Shown: one piece after another, positions 49,886 to 60,032 of the stretch
How the letters are laid out: each line of letters opens with the position of its first letter
How positions within the stretch are numbered: position 1 is the first letter of the stretch
Position numbers and translations under genes: made by a program
Notes under the pieces: generated by a model
The model's input: the letters and a program-made list of their open reading frames with translations, nothing else
Databases searched by the model: none
What the model was told of the DNA's origin: nothing
Assembly (NCBI GenBank): GCA_963695445.1
Contig: CAVOGV010000020.1
Span: forward strand, 1-64,000
Direction of reading: 5' to 3'
Origin: Thiohalocapsa sp963695445
GTDB lineage: Bacteria; Pseudomonadota; Gammaproteobacteria; Chromatiales; Chromatiaceae
Length of the DNA: 64,000 nucleotides

Positions 49886-51802
49886 TCAGCGCGGCGGTCG
49901 GCGCGTGTCGCGAAACCAGGGTCGGTACTGTTCCATACGTGCCCGCTGATCCTGCGGTGCCTGACGCTTGCAGGTGCTGTATTCCTGGCTGTTCGGGTCC
50001 GCGCCCCAGCGCCGTTCGACGCAATCGTTCGGGTTGTAGGCGACCTCGAGTGCGCCGCGCCGCGCATAGAGCTCCGCAACACTGAGCCGCCAGGGGCTGC
50101 CGTCGCTTCGCGTGTATTCGATGGCACGCTCTTCGCTGCGCCGGGTATGCAGCGCGTTGAGGCGGGCGGCGGCCTGGTCCGGGCTCTCGCTCCCCAGCCG
50201 GTAGAGTTCCGGGTAGCGGCGGACGCGCTCCGGTAAGCCTTCCAGCACCTTCATCGCAATCAGCAGGCGCATGTCCCGCGACGGGGTCGCATAGTCCTCC
50301 CAGGGTCCCGTCGTCTCGAAGATGGCCGTGCCCTGGGGCATCGACATCACTTGGCCCGCTTGCTTGGCCATGTAGGCCTCGCCCCGGTCCACCGAGGCGA
50401 CGCGGGTCTGCAATTGCTCCATCAGCGCGCTCAGGGTCTCCTCGTAGGCGCTCGCGGGGTCGAGCCCGCTGGGATTGATCAGTTGCTCCATGCGGGCATA
50501 AAAATCGTCCGGGGAGAGCGCGGCTTGCTCGCCGGAGTAGGGCTGTGATCCGGCGTCGCCGTGCAGCGCGGCATTGGGCAAGGGCTGCCATCCGCCCCCG
50601 GCACGCACTAGCGGCCGGAATGCCTTGAAACCCGGTCCGGCGCTCGGGGTGTTGGCGAACAGGAAGGTGCCCTCCCAAAAGCGCTTGCGGCTGACGGAGT
50701 TGTCCGGCTGGGCATCGACGGCGAGCAGCATGCCGCTGCGGCTTGCTGTTTGCGGGACCCATTTCACGAGCACCATGGTGTGGCCATAGGGATCGGCGTA
50801 GAGCGTGCCGGGCCAGAGGGCCGAGCGCTCCAACGGTAGCGGGTAGAAATCCGTGGCCTCGTCGGCCAGGGCGGTGCGTCCGCTCCCGGAATGGACTGTG
50901 TCCATGATCTGGCGGCTCAGGGATCGGAAGCTGTCGGTCGAGGCCGGCGTGCCGATCAGGCTGTCGTCGATGCGCGCACCGTCGCAGCGCGGCGGGCTGC
51001 CGGCGCTGCCCCGGTTGCACGCCCGATAGGCGACGGGCAGGCCGAGCTTCCAGGCGAAGTAGGCGCGCAGGATATAGGACAGGTCCGCGCAGTCGGGCTC
51101 CAGGGTCAGCCCCTGATCGTCTCCGGCTCCGAGGTAGTCGTGCAGGAAGTTGCGCCGCGGATCGGCGAGCACGGGGGCGAGGGACGGAAAGCTCAGGGAC
51201 TGCTCCGGGGGATCGTCGAACAGCCGCTCCACCCAGACCGCATACAGGGCCTGGGCGGCCAGGTCCCAGTCGCCACTACCGCGATCTCCGGGGCCGCCGC
51301 CGACGGCGACCTGCAGGCAGGCGGCGATTTGTCCGCCCCGGAGGGCGTCGATCCGGTAGGTTCCGGCCGAGGGACGCTGGATGCTGCCGTGCAGGCTCCA
51401 GGGCGGCCCGCCGCCCGCCTCCGCGGGCAAGGGACGTGTCGCGCCGTCGGGGCCGGTCACGACCAGCTGCCCGAGCGCTGCATCCGTTGCGACCGCCACG
51501 ATCTCCATCGGCTCCCCCGGGCGTGGGGCGAGCGGTGTCGCCCAGAGCCGAACCCTGTCCGACGCGACGCACGGCCCCGAAGCGGTCGGGTAGGCGATTG
51601 TCTCGGCCGCGTCGACGTTCTCCGGAACGGGGCTGGGCGAGATGGCCTGGACACCGGCGCCAGGCTGAGTCGACGAGGGAGTCGGGCCGGGTCCGCCATC
51701 AGGCATCTGCACGGGCTTTGACTGACAGGCACCCAGGAGACAGCTGGCCAGGACAATGGCCGGTACGATGGTCAGCAAGAATGCGTCGTTTCTCAGGGGC
51801 AT
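49886..51802 (-). CDS. Large lipoprotein with possible Cys-His active site
   Basis: 638 aa. Lipobox VLASCLLGACQSKP. Residues 30-70 are Pro/Ser-rich linker. A beta-rich domain (RVRLWATPLAPRPGEPMEIV) is followed by a catalytic-looking region: PDCADLSYILRAYFAWKLGL with Cys238, and DPYGHTMVLVKWVPQT with His341, then AVDAQPDNS. That Cys-His-Asp order resembles papain/NlpC/P60 or transglutaminase-like folds. Helical C-terminal half. I do not recognise the exact family. Same strand as the DUF2272 gene. Confidence 0.75.
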   Translation of the reverse strand: MPLRNDAFLLTIVPAIVLASCLLGACQSKPVQMPDGGPGPTPSSTQPGAGVQAISPSPVPENVDAAETIAYPTASGPCVASDRVRLWATPLAPRPGEPMEIVAVATDAALGQLVVTGPDGATRPLPAEAGGGPPWSLHGSIQRPSAGTYRIDALRGGQIAACLQVAVGGGPGDRGSGDWDLAAQALYAVWVERLFDDPPEQSLSFPSLAPVLADPRRNFLHDYLGAGDDQGLTLEPDCADLSYILRAYFAWKLGLPVAYRACNRGSAGSPPRCDGARIDDSLIGTPASTDSFRSLSRQIMDTVHSGSGRTALADEATDFYPLPLERSALWPGTLYADPYGHTMVLVKWVPQTASRSGMLLAVDAQPDNSVSRKRFWEGTFLFANTPSAGPGFKAFRPLVRAGGGWQPLPNAALHGDAGSQPYSGEQAALSPDDFYARMEQLINPSGLDPASAYEETLSALMEQLQTRVASVDRGEAYMAKQAGQVMSMPQGTAIFETTGPWEDYATPSRDMRLLIAMKVLEGLPERVRRYPELYRLGSESPDQAAARLNALHTRRSEERAIEYTRSDGSPWRLSVAELYARRGALEVAYNPNDCVERRWGADPNSQEYSTCKRQAPQDQRARMEQYRPWFRDTRRPPR

Positions 51803-52154
51803 GGCATCAGTCTGTCGGCAACACGGAGAGGCTGGCGTTTGCGCAGTCTAGTCTGTTGGCGACGACCGAGCCATCCCGCGGCGATCCTGTTCGATGGCGG
51901 CGGAGTGGCCGGCGAATCGGGGCTGGCACTGAGCCATGAAGCTTTCCTGGTTGGGTCGGTTGCAGCCCCGTCAGTCGGCGCCCGTGGCTGTCGCCGGGCG
52001 GAGAACCGGACTCCGCTCAGGCCGAGCGAGACGCGCTCGGAGTCGGAGGCGTGCATTCGGCTCGGGGTGTTCCCATGTCGATAGACTGAGTGCTTGTCAT
52101 GGTCGCCGGGAGGACGCTGGTCATTCGTCCGGCGACCGAGAGGAGGTGAAATCG
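51803..52154. other. Divergent intergenic region
   Basis: About 350 bp between two divergent genes. No gene seen. The right end holds the perfect AGGAGGTGA Shine-Dalgarno of the reductase. Confidence 0.45.
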
Positions 52155-53087
52155 ATGTCTACCGCGCGCTACAGTCGTCGCGAATTCCTGGCCCTGACCA
52201 GCGGCATCGCCGCTGGCGCCGTTATGCCGCGGGCGGCCGCCGCGAGCCCCAGGCCCGCGGACGTGCTGACCAAGCCGATTCCATCCAGCAGCGAACCGCT
52301 GCCCGTTATCGGCATGGGCACCTGGATCACCTTCAACGTGGGCGATGACCCCCGCGCGCTGGACGTTCGCACCGAGATCCTGCGCACGTTCTTCGCCGCC
52401 GGCGGAGGCATGATCGACAGTTCTCCGATGTACGGCTCGGCCGAGGCCGTGCTCGGCAAGGTGCTCGGGCGTTTGGACTATCCGTCTGGCCTGTTCTCCG
52501 CCACCAAGGTCTGGACCGGCTCGGCCGACGACGGGCCGGCGGAGATCGCGGCCTCGCAACGCCTCTGGGGCATCGAACGCATGGACCTGTTTCAGGTGCA
52601 CAACCTGCTCGCCTGGGAAGGACATCTGGAGACCCTTGCGCGGATGAAGGCGGAGGGGCGGCTGCGCTACGTCGGCGTTACCACGTCCCATGGCCGGCGC
52701 CACCGGGACCTGGAACGGATCATGGCCGAGCAGCCGCTGGACTTCGTCCAGCTGACCTACAACATCGCCGATCGCGACGCCGAGGCGCGCTTGCTGCCGT
52801 TGGCGCGCGAGCGCGGCATTGCCGTCATCGCCAATCGTCCGTTCCGGCGCGGCGAACTGGTGCAGCGTGCCCAGCGCCATCCATTGCCCGGTTGGGCCGC
52901 CGAGATCGGCTGCGACAACTGGCCTCAGGTGCTGCTCAAATTTATCGTCTCGCACCCCGCCGTGACCTGTGCGATACCGGCCACCAGCCAGGTTGCGCAC
53001 ATGCAGCAGAACATGGGCGCGGCCCGTGGTCCGCTGCCGGACGCAGCCCTGCGCCAGCGCATGGCAGCGGAGTTTGCGGCGTTATGA
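52155..53087 (+). CDS. Tat-exported aldo/keto reductase
   Basis: 310 aa from ATG 52155 with AGGAGGTGA 5 nt upstream. Twin-arginine signal YSRREFLALTSGIAAGAVMP. AKR blocks: LPVIGMGTWITFNVGD, GGGMIDSSPMYGSAEAVLG (catalytic Asp and Tyr), LFSATKVWTG (Lys), MDLFQVHNLLAW and DFVQLTYNIADRDAEARLL. It acts outside the cytoplasm if the Tat signal works, which is unusual for an NADPH-dependent enzyme and implies loading of cofactor before export. Confidence 0.92.
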   Translation: MSTARYSRREFLALTSGIAAGAVMPRAAAASPRPADVLTKPIPSSSEPLPVIGMGTWITFNVGDDPRALDVRTEILRTFFAAGGGMIDSSPMYGSAEAVLGKVLGRLDYPSGLFSATKVWTGSADDGPAEIAASQRLWGIERMDLFQVHNLLAWEGHLETLARMKAEGRLRYVGVTTSHGRRHRDLERIMAEQPLDFVQLTYNIADRDAEARLLPLARERGIAVIANRPFRRGELVQRAQRHPLPGWAAEIGCDNWPQVLLKFIVSHPAVTCAIPATSQVAHMQQNMGAARGPLPDAALRQRMAAEFAAL

Positions 53088-53136
53088 TGCCCGCCTTGCC
53101 TGGCTGGGGCGCATGGGCCCAGGATCGGGCCGGATC

Positions 53137-53965
53137 GTGACGGACTGGCTCAGTTACTCGCTGGCGGACTTCGTGCCGTTCTCCCACGCCACCTACTTGC
53201 GCCTGTTCGAACGCTACGATGCCCGCTTCTGGCCCGCCGTGCTTGTCGGCGTGGGCGTCGGTCTGGGTTCGTTGTGGCTGCTGCGAAGACCCGCGCGAGC
53301 GCCAATTGAGGTGTTCAGTGGGGCCGGGTTTGGTCACCCGAACGGCCCTCGGAACCCGGCTTAGCGATCCTAAGGTTGGGCGCAGGGTTGAGTTCAGGGC
53401 TGATCTGGGGGCGGGGCCCGCGTCAGCATTGGTCCTGGTCGCCTTCGGGGTCTGCTGGGTCTGGATCGCCTGGGCCTTTCACTGGCACAGCTATGCCCCG
53501 CTGAACTGGGCCGGGGCCTATTTCGCGGCGGCCTTCGCGCTGCAGGGCGTCCTCTTGATCGTCTCTGCTGTTGACCTCGGCATCCGCGGAGACGAACAGC
53601 CCGCTGCCCAGGCCTGGGACAGCCTTGCCTGGTCGGGTTACGCTCTGATCGCGTTTGCGGTCATCGGTATGCCGCTGCTCGGCTACTTAGTCGGGCTCTG
53701 GTTTGGAGGACGGGTCTGGTTTGGGCTGGAGCTATTCGGCAGCGCGCCGGACCCGACCGCGGTCGCGACCCTCGGCCTGATGGCGCTCGTGCGCCCGCGC
53801 TTTGCCTGGATACTGTTGATCCTGCCGACGCTTTGGTGTCTGACCAGCGCCGCGACCCTGGCCGTGCTGGGTGATCCACTCTGGCCGTTGCCGTTGTTGG
53901 CGGTCCTCACGCTGGCGCTGGTGGCCGCGAAGGGGGCTGTCGTTCGGGCCGCGGTCCGGCGATGA
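53137..53965 (+). CDS. DUF6064 family membrane protein, one +1 frameshift
   Basis: From GTG 53137: VTDWLSYSLADFVPFSHATY, FWPAVLVGVGVGLGSLWLLR. Near 53320-53390 the frame shifts by +1; the second part has SALVLVAFGVCWVWIAWAFH, APLNWAGAYFAAAFALQGVL, SGYALIAFAVIGMPLLGYLV and ILLILPTLWCLTSAATLAVL. The helix pattern and the YHW..IN.A-like block match DUF6064. About 275 aa. Function unknown. Confidence 0.75.
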
Positions 53966-54086
53966 AACGATTGCGGGGGCTGAGCGGTCTGCGAAATGAA
54001 CCGGGACCATTGCGGGCGAGGTGCTGGAAATCGCCGGCATTGAATGCTCATCTTTCCTTTCCTCAATCCACCTAAGCGGACAATCC

Positions 54087-54815
54087 ATGCCAAGTTCACT
54101 GAGACGGCTTGCTGCCATGACGTTGCTGCTCGTCTGTGCCATCGCGGACGCGGATGAGCCGATCGGCGCCTTTTCCGAGGCGACCGCGGGCGGCGCATTG
54201 CCGAGCGGTTGGCGACTCGCCAAGCTCCCCGGCGTCGAGCCCACGCGCTTCGATCTGGTCGACGCCGATGGCGTCGTTGCGTTGCGGATGGATGCCGCCG
54301 ATGCGGGTGCGGCGCTGTTCCGGCCGGTTCGCATCGACCCGGCGCGGACGCCGATACTGCGCTGGCGCTGGCGGGTGGACAATTTGATCGAGACCGCCGA
54401 CATCCGCCGCAAGGACGGTGACGATCTGCCTGCGCGGCTGTACGTGATGTTCGACTATCCGCTGGAGCGACTGTCACTGATCGAGCGCGGCAAGATCAAG
54501 CTCGCCCGCGCGGTCGCGGGAGACATGGTCCCAGCCGCTGCCATCTGTTACGTCTGGGATGGCAATTTGGCAGCCGACACATCGCTGTGGAATGCCTACA
54601 CCGATCGCGTCCGTGTCATCGTCGTCGAGAGCGGCAGCGGCCGGCTCGGTCAGTGGGTGGAGGAGCAGCGTGACGTCGCGGCGGACTTTCGTGCGGCGTT
54701 CGGCGAGGAGCCGCCACCGATCTCCGGCATTGCGGTCGGCGCCGATACCGACCAGACCGGAGAAACGGTGCGCGCCTGGTTCGGCGACATTGGCTTCTCG
54801 GTCCAAGAGCGGTAA
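54087..54815 (+). CDS. DUF3047 periplasmic protein
   Basis: 242 aa from ATG 54087. Signal peptide RRLAAMTLLLVCAIADADEP. Core: GALPSGWRLAKLPGVEPTRF, TPILRWRWRVDNLIETADIR, DLPARLYVMFDYPLERLSLI, ICYVWDGNLAADTSLWNAYT and RVRVIVVESGSGRLGQWVEE, the full DUF3047 order. Role unknown. Converges with the next gene. Confidence 0.9.
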   Translation: MPSSLRRLAAMTLLLVCAIADADEPIGAFSEATAGGALPSGWRLAKLPGVEPTRFDLVDADGVVALRMDAADAGAALFRPVRIDPARTPILRWRWRVDNLIETADIRRKDGDDLPARLYVMFDYPLERLSLIERGKIKLARAVAGDMVPAAAICYVWDGNLAADTSLWNAYTDRVRVIVVESGSGRLGQWVEEQRDVAADFRAAFGEEPPPISGIAVGADTDQTGETVRAWFGDIGFSVQER

Positions 54816-54841
54816 GTAACGATTCAACAACAAGCGGTATA

Positions 54842-55258
54842 TCAGTCGGCGAACTTGGGCAAACCGGTGTAGAGCCACCAGGCGGTGCGATCTTCATCCC
54901 AGCGCCATTCCTGTCGGTCGGCGAGGGTCTTCAGTCGCTGTTCGTCATCGATCACGTAGTTGATTCGCACGAGCTGCACCGCTGTCTGCTGGGGCGTGAT
55001 GACGGCCGGTTGCAGCACCTCGTAGCCGGTGACGCGGATGTTCTGCAACTTGTCGAGATCCAGGTCTTCGCGCACGTCCGGATGCAGGAATCCGACCGCG
55101 GCATCGAAATAGCTCCAGCGGATGGATTCGCGATAGCCGTTGGTGGCGCTGTACAGCGTGGACGCCATCTTGTCCTCCTTGACGCGACCACAGCCCGCGG
55201 CTCCCGCACCGATGGCGGCGGTGAGCAACAGGACGGAGAGCATGCGTAGCTGATTCAT
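54842..55258 (-). CDS. Small lipoprotein, hypothetical
   Basis: 138 aa. Lipobox AAIGAGAAGCGRVKED (Cys at about 23). Mature part: YRESIRWSYFDAAVGFLHPD, LQNIRVTGYEVLQPAVITPQ, RLKTLADRQEWRWDEDRTAW. Compact alpha/beta protein, seen in purple sulfur and related bacteria in my memory, without known function. Confidence 0.8.
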   Translation of the reverse strand: MNQLRMLSVLLLTAAIGAGAAGCGRVKEDKMASTLYSATNGYRESIRWSYFDAAVGFLHPDVREDLDLDKLQNIRVTGYEVLQPAVITPQQTAVQLVRINYVIDDEQRLKTLADRQEWRWDEDRTAWWLYTGLPKFAD

Positions 55259-55663
55259 TCGGGGGTTCCGGCGACGGTCGGAGAAGACGCTTGGATCATA
55301 AGCGATCGCCGACCATAGCCGCCATCGTGATCGAGAATCGCTCCCGCGCCTGTGGGAGCGGCTTGCAGCCGCGATCGGGCTGCGCCCTGAATCGGTCGTT
55401 GTTGCCGTCGCGATTGCAAATCGCTCCCACGTTTCTGAGATTGCGCAAGTATTTGCGAAAAGCGTGCGAAAGATGTTCTTCGTGGTTCGCGGAATACTTG
55501 CACGGTCTCATCCGCGAGTGGCCTGCAGCCTGAGACGGGCTGCTGGCGCCAAACGGCATATTGCTGCGCTGGCGGACGCGGGCAGCATTCGCGAGCACCG
55601 CTGCGGTATCATGCCGCCCCCTTTGCCCCCATCTCCCTCTCTCCGGCCCAAGACGGAAATCCC
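55259..55663. repeat. Gap with one REP-like unit (55351-55430)
   Basis: TGTGGGAGCGGCTTGCAGCC at 55351 and GCGATTGCAAATCGCTCCCA ending at about 55429 form the same head-to-head palindrome as the three units at 18234-18483. A partial arm (GAGAATCGCTCCC) lies at 55333. The rest of the 400-bp gap has no gene. Confidence 0.8.
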
Positions 55664-56869
55664 ATGACGGACATCCCGCAAGAACCCGTGTTGACGGCGC
55701 ACGTAGACGGCGCCGAGCTGACCCTGCTCGGCACCGCCCATGTCTCGCGCAGCAGCGCCGAGAAGGTGCGCGAACTGCTGGAGTCTCAGGACGGCGGCTT
55801 CGACGCCGTCGCGGTGGAGCTGTGCCAGAGCCGTTTCAACGCCATCATGCAGCCGGACGCGTTGAGCGGCATGGACCTGTTCGCCGTGATCCGCGAAAAG
55901 CGTGTCTATATGGTGGCGGCGAGCCTGGCCCTGTCGGCCTATCAGCAACGTCTGGCCGACCAGTTCGGCATCGAGCCGGGCGCCGAGCAGCGCATGGCCA
56001 TCCGCCTGGCCGAGGCTCGCGGGCTGCCGGTGCTGCTGATCGACCGCGAGGTGGGCGTAACGCTGCGCCGTGCGGCGCAGAACCTGGGCTGGTGGAAACG
56101 GCTCAATCTGTTCTCCGGACTCATGGCCGGCATGCTCTCGCGCGAGCAGGTCACCGAGGACGAGATCGAGCGGCTGAAGCAGGGCGATGTGCTCGAGACG
56201 ACCTTCGCCGAGTTCGCCGAGGACCGTCGCGACCTGTACCTGCCGCTGATCGAGGAGCGCGATCGCTACATGGCCGCGCGCCTCGCCGATGAGCTGCGCG
56301 AACATGGCTATCGCAAGGTGCTGGCCGTGGTCGGTGCCGGTCATCTCAAGGGACTAGCCGAGCAGTTGGAGCAGGCGCACCCGGACCCGAAACGGGAGTT
56401 GGCTGAACTCGATCATGTGTCGCCGCCCGCGCGGGGCTGGCGGTTCGTGCCCTGGGCCATCGCGGCGGTGGTGCTGGGGCTGTTCGCCTACGGCTTCACC
56501 CGCAGTCCGGAGCTGGGCTGGAACCTGGTGCTGGACTGGGTGCTGATCAACGGCGGCCTGTCCGCGCTCGGCACGGTGCTGGCCGGCGCGCACCCGCTGA
56601 CCGTGCTCGGGGCCTTCTGCGCGGCGCCGCTGACGTCGCTGAATCCCACCATCGGTGCCGGCATGGTGGCCGGCGCCATCGAGCTGACCCTGCGCCGACC
56701 TAGCGTCGGTGACTTCGCCAGTCTGCGCGAGGATGTCACCACGGTCCGCGGCTGGTGGCGCAATCGCGTCTCGCGCGTGCTTCTGGTGTTTATCTTCAGC
56801 ACCATCGGGTCTGCTGCGGGCACCTATGTGGCCGGGTTCAGCATCGTCGGGCGCCTGATGGGCGCCTGA
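55664..56869 (+). CDS. TraB/GumN-family membrane protein
   Basis: 401 aa. N-terminal TraB domain: LTLLGTAHVSRSSAEKVREL, DAVAVELCQSRFNAIM, ARGLPVLLIDREVGVTLRRA, GYRKVLAVVGAGHLKGLAEQ (conserved GTAH, E and GAGH). C-terminal membrane part with four or five helices (VPWAIAAVVLGLFAYGFTRS, LIGGLSALGTVL-like and FIFSTIGSAAGTYVAGFSIV). Related to pheromone-shutdown TraB/PrgY. Probably a metal-dependent membrane protease relative; substrate unknown. Confidence 0.9.
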   Translation: MTDIPQEPVLTAHVDGAELTLLGTAHVSRSSAEKVRELLESQDGGFDAVAVELCQSRFNAIMQPDALSGMDLFAVIREKRVYMVAASLALSAYQQRLADQFGIEPGAEQRMAIRLAEARGLPVLLIDREVGVTLRRAAQNLGWWKRLNLFSGLMAGMLSREQVTEDEIERLKQGDVLETTFAEFAEDRRDLYLPLIEERDRYMAARLADELREHGYRKVLAVVGAGHLKGLAEQLEQAHPDPKRELAELDHVSPPARGWRFVPWAIAAVVLGLFAYGFTRSPELGWNLVLDWVLINGGLSALGTVLAGAHPLTVLGAFCAAPLTSLNPTIGAGMVAGAIELTLRRPSVGDFASLREDVTTVRGWWRNRVSRVLLVFIFSTIGSAAGTYVAGFSIVGRLMGA

Positions 56870-56953
56870 TGGGGGCGCTGAATCGAGCGTTGTCAGATAT
56901 GGGGGACGATATGCTGACCGGAACCGGTCCCGACCGCCGAGGAGTCCGACGCG

Positions 56954-59363
56954 ATGCCGCCATTGCACCCCGATTGCCTGCCTGACCATCTGCGCGAACG
57001 ACTGCGTCCGGTCTCGGATCATCCCGTCAACGAAGCGGGCGAGTTGGTCCTGTACTGGATGCACCACGCGGTGCGCGGACATGAGAATCCGGCGCTTGAC
57101 GTTGCCCTGCACGCGGCTGCCGCGCTGCAACTGCCGTTGCTGGTGTACCAAGGGCTCGCGGGCCGGCATCGATTCAACGCCGACCGTCATCATGCCTTCA
57201 TTCTCGAAGGTGCAAGAGACGCCCATCGCGAGCTGGCCCGGCGTGGTGTTCAGGTGGTGTTTCACCTGCCCACGGACCCGGCAGCCCCCTCGCCGCTGCC
57301 TGAACTCGCCGCGCGGGCCGCGCTGGTGGTGACCGAAGACTTTCCGGCGCCACCGTTTCCGGCCTGGACGCGCGGCCTCGCGGCGCGTGTCGAGGTGCCG
57401 ATCTGGGCCGTCGACTGTGCCTGCATCGTGCCGATGCGGCTGCAGCCCAGGCGCTTCGATCGCGCCTTTGAGCTGCGCCGACACAACCAGCAGGCCTACG
57501 CCGAGCGCGTGCCGCGGCCTTGGCCCGAGACGGATCTGACGCCCGCCGTGTACCAGGGGCCGTTACCCTTCCAACCATTGGACCTTGCGATTGCCGACAT
57601 CCCCGCGCTGTGCGCGGCCTGCGATATCGATCATACGCTACCGCCCGTGCCGCACACGCCGGGCGGCTCCGATGCCGGCTATGCCCGTTGGGAGCGTTTC
57701 AAGCACGACGGGCTCGCGAGCTATCACCGCCTGCGCAACGATGCCGCCGAGCCCTGGCCAAGGGGCGTGAGCCGGCTGTCGGCCTATCTGCACCATGGCC
57801 AGGTGTCGCCCTTTCGCATCGCGCGCGAGGCACAGGCGGCTGGGCGGAGAGGGCGCCCAGAAGTTTCTCGACGAATTGCTCATCTGGCGCGAGCTTGCAC
57901 ACAATTTCTGTTTTTACACCGATGACCCGGAGGCGTGGTCGGTCCTACCCGAATGGGCGCAGGCCACACTGACAGCCCATGCGGACGACAGCCGCGAGCG
58001 CTGCATCGACCACGAGCGCCTGGCGCGTGGCATCTCGGGCGACCGGCTCTGGGACCTGGCGCAACGCTCCCTGCTGGTGCACGGAGAACTGCATAACAAT
58101 CTTCGCATGACCTGGGCCAAGGCCATCCCGCGCTGGACCCCAGGCCCGCGGCGCGCGATGGCGGAACTGATCGACCTGAATCACCGCCACGCGTTGGACG
58201 GGTCCGATCCGAACTCGTACGGCGGTCTGCTCTGGGCGCTGGGGCTGTTTGATCGGCCCTTCACGCCGGAACGCCCGATCCTGGGCACGGTGCGCGGTCG
58301 CGATACCGCCGGCCACGCGCGTCGGCTCGATCTGGATGCCTTCGCGCGCAGGGTCGATAGCCCGGCCCGCGGCGAGCGCCTGCGAATCGCCGTGATCGGT
58401 GCCGGGCTCTCCGGGCTGGCGGCTGCGCGAACCCTGGCGGACCAAAACCACGAGGTCATCGTCTTCGAGAAGTCCCGCGGCTACGGCGGTCGGGCCGCGA
58501 CGCGTCGCATCGCCGAGTTCGGCCAACAGGTTGATCACGGTGCGCAATACTTCACCGCCCGCGACCCGCGCTTTCGCCGCCGCGTGCTGAGCTGGGCCGA
58601 GCGCGGCGTCGTCGCGCGCTGGCAGGGGCGTATCGGCGCCTGGGACGGCGACCGTATCCGCGCCGCTGGCGGAGACGACGAGCGCTGGGTCGGCCTGCCC
58701 GGCATGAGCGGGCTGGGCCGCATGCTGGCGGCGGACCTGACGATACGACTGGAGACCCGCGTCATCGCACCGCGTCGCGACGGCGACGCCTGGTTGCTGT
58801 TGGACGATGCGGCCAACGAAGTCGGACGCTTCGATCGCATGCTCATCGCCGCCCCGGCCCCGCAGGCCGCGGAGTTGCTCGCGGCTGCCCCGGCCTTGGC
58901 CAATCAAGCCGCAAGCGTCCGCTACGCCCCTTGCTGGACCGTCATGATTGGCTTCGACACCCCGGTCGATCTTCCCTGGGAAGGTCTGTTCGTCAACCAG
59001 GGTCCGCTTGGCTGGATCGCCAATGACGGGGCGAAGCCCGGCCGCCGCGGCCCAGTGGCGGTATTGCATGCCAACGCGGACTGGAGCCGCCGGCATCTGG
59101 AACTGGATCAGGAGTCCGTCGTAGCGATCTTGCTCGAAGCCTTCGCGTCCATCGTCGGCCCGCCCCTACCCGCGGTCGTCTGGTCCCGTGCCCACCGCTG
59201 GCTCTACAGCTTGGCAGACAACCCGCTGGACACCGACTGTCTGTGGGACGCCGACCTCGGCATCGGCGCCTGCGGCGACTGGTGTCGCGGCGCCCGCATC
59301 GAAGGCGCCTGGCTTAGCGGCGAGGCGCTGGCCGGACGTATCCTTGCTGACACGGCGCGCTAG
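56954..59363 (+). CDS. Fusion of class II-like photolyase and renalase-type FAD amine oxidase, one +1 frameshift
   Basis: From ATG 56954 (GAGTCCGACGCG upstream). N-terminal part: GELVLYWMHHAVRGHENPAL, VVFHLPTDPAAPSPLPELAA, VSRLSAYLHHGQVSPFRIAR. Near 57843 the frame shifts by +1 and continues KFLDELLIWRELAHNFCFYT, LWDLAQRSLLVHGELHNNLR, DLNHRHALDGSDPNSYGGLL: the FAD- and DNA-binding C-half of class II CPD photolyases. Without a stop it runs into RIAVIGAGLSGLAAARTLAD (Rossmann, FAD) and VFEKSRGYGGRAATRRI, then VDHGAQYFTARDPRFRRRVL, a renalase-like oxidoreductase. Total about 803 aa, two flavin sites in one chain. The linker (RDTAGHARRLDLDAFARRVD) is in-frame and unbroken, so the fusion is not caused by the upstream frameshift. 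Confidence 0.82.
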
Positions 59364-59429
59364 CGTATCTTCACCATCAGCCCGCAGTGCGGCGCAAATG
59401 GTCCGCGCGGCGATCGTCCCATTGGATGC

Positions 59430-60032
59430 TCATGGTTGCAGGCCGTCGTCGCGTCCATGCAGCGTGTCGCGGATGATGCCAATAGCGTGCTCCATGTGCT
59501 GAAACGCGTGGTCGCCGCCCGCGTACAGCAGCAGCCGGCCGCAGTCGCGGTACATGGCCTCTGCGATGCGATAGTCGATCACCTCGTCGCCCTGGTCCAG
59601 GAAGAGCGTCGTCGGCACGCCGTCGTCGTCGTCCTCGCACGGATGTTCGATGCCATAGGCCCGGGTGGACTCGATCACGTCCGCGCTCAATCGATAGGCT
59701 TCGCCGTTGGCCGTAGTCATCGGCACGTCCAGGAATGCCGGCAGCAGTTCCCAGGGTTTCAGTGCCGGGTTGATCATGAACAGGTGCGAAACAGGGAACT
59801 GACGAGCCAGGTACTGACCGTAGAAGGCGCCCATGGAACTGCCGATCAGCATCGGTGCCGCGCCTTTTTTTGTGAGTTCTTGCATCTGCCCCGTCAGCTC
59901 GGCCACGGCCTCGTTCGGTTTGTGCGCAGGATAGTCCGGCGCCAGAAGCTTTTCCGTTGCCAGTGCCTCGCGCAGCAACGCGGCCTTGTGCGATTGGCTC
60001 GAACTGTTGAGCCCGTGCAGGTAGACGATCAT
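59430..60032 (-). CDS. yqiA: YqiA/YcfP-family alpha/beta hydrolase
   Basis: 200 aa from ATG 60032. MIVYLHGLNSSSQSHKAALL, PMLIGSSMGAFYGQYLARQF (nucleophile Ser in GSSMG), LFLDQGDEVIDYRIAEAM (Asp) and YAGGDHAFQHMEHAI (His) give a full triad. Family members are cytoplasmic esterases of unknown physiological substrate. Convergent with the photolyase fusion gene. Confidence 0.9.
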   Translation of the reverse strand: MIVYLHGLNSSSQSHKAALLREALATEKLLAPDYPAHKPNEAVAELTGQMQELTKKGAAPMLIGSSMGAFYGQYLARQFPVSHLFMINPALKPWELLPAFLDVPMTTANGEAYRLSADVIESTRAYGIEHPCEDDDDGVPTTLFLDQGDEVIDYRIAEAMYRDCGRLLLYAGGDHAFQHMEHAIGIIRDTLHGRDDGLQP

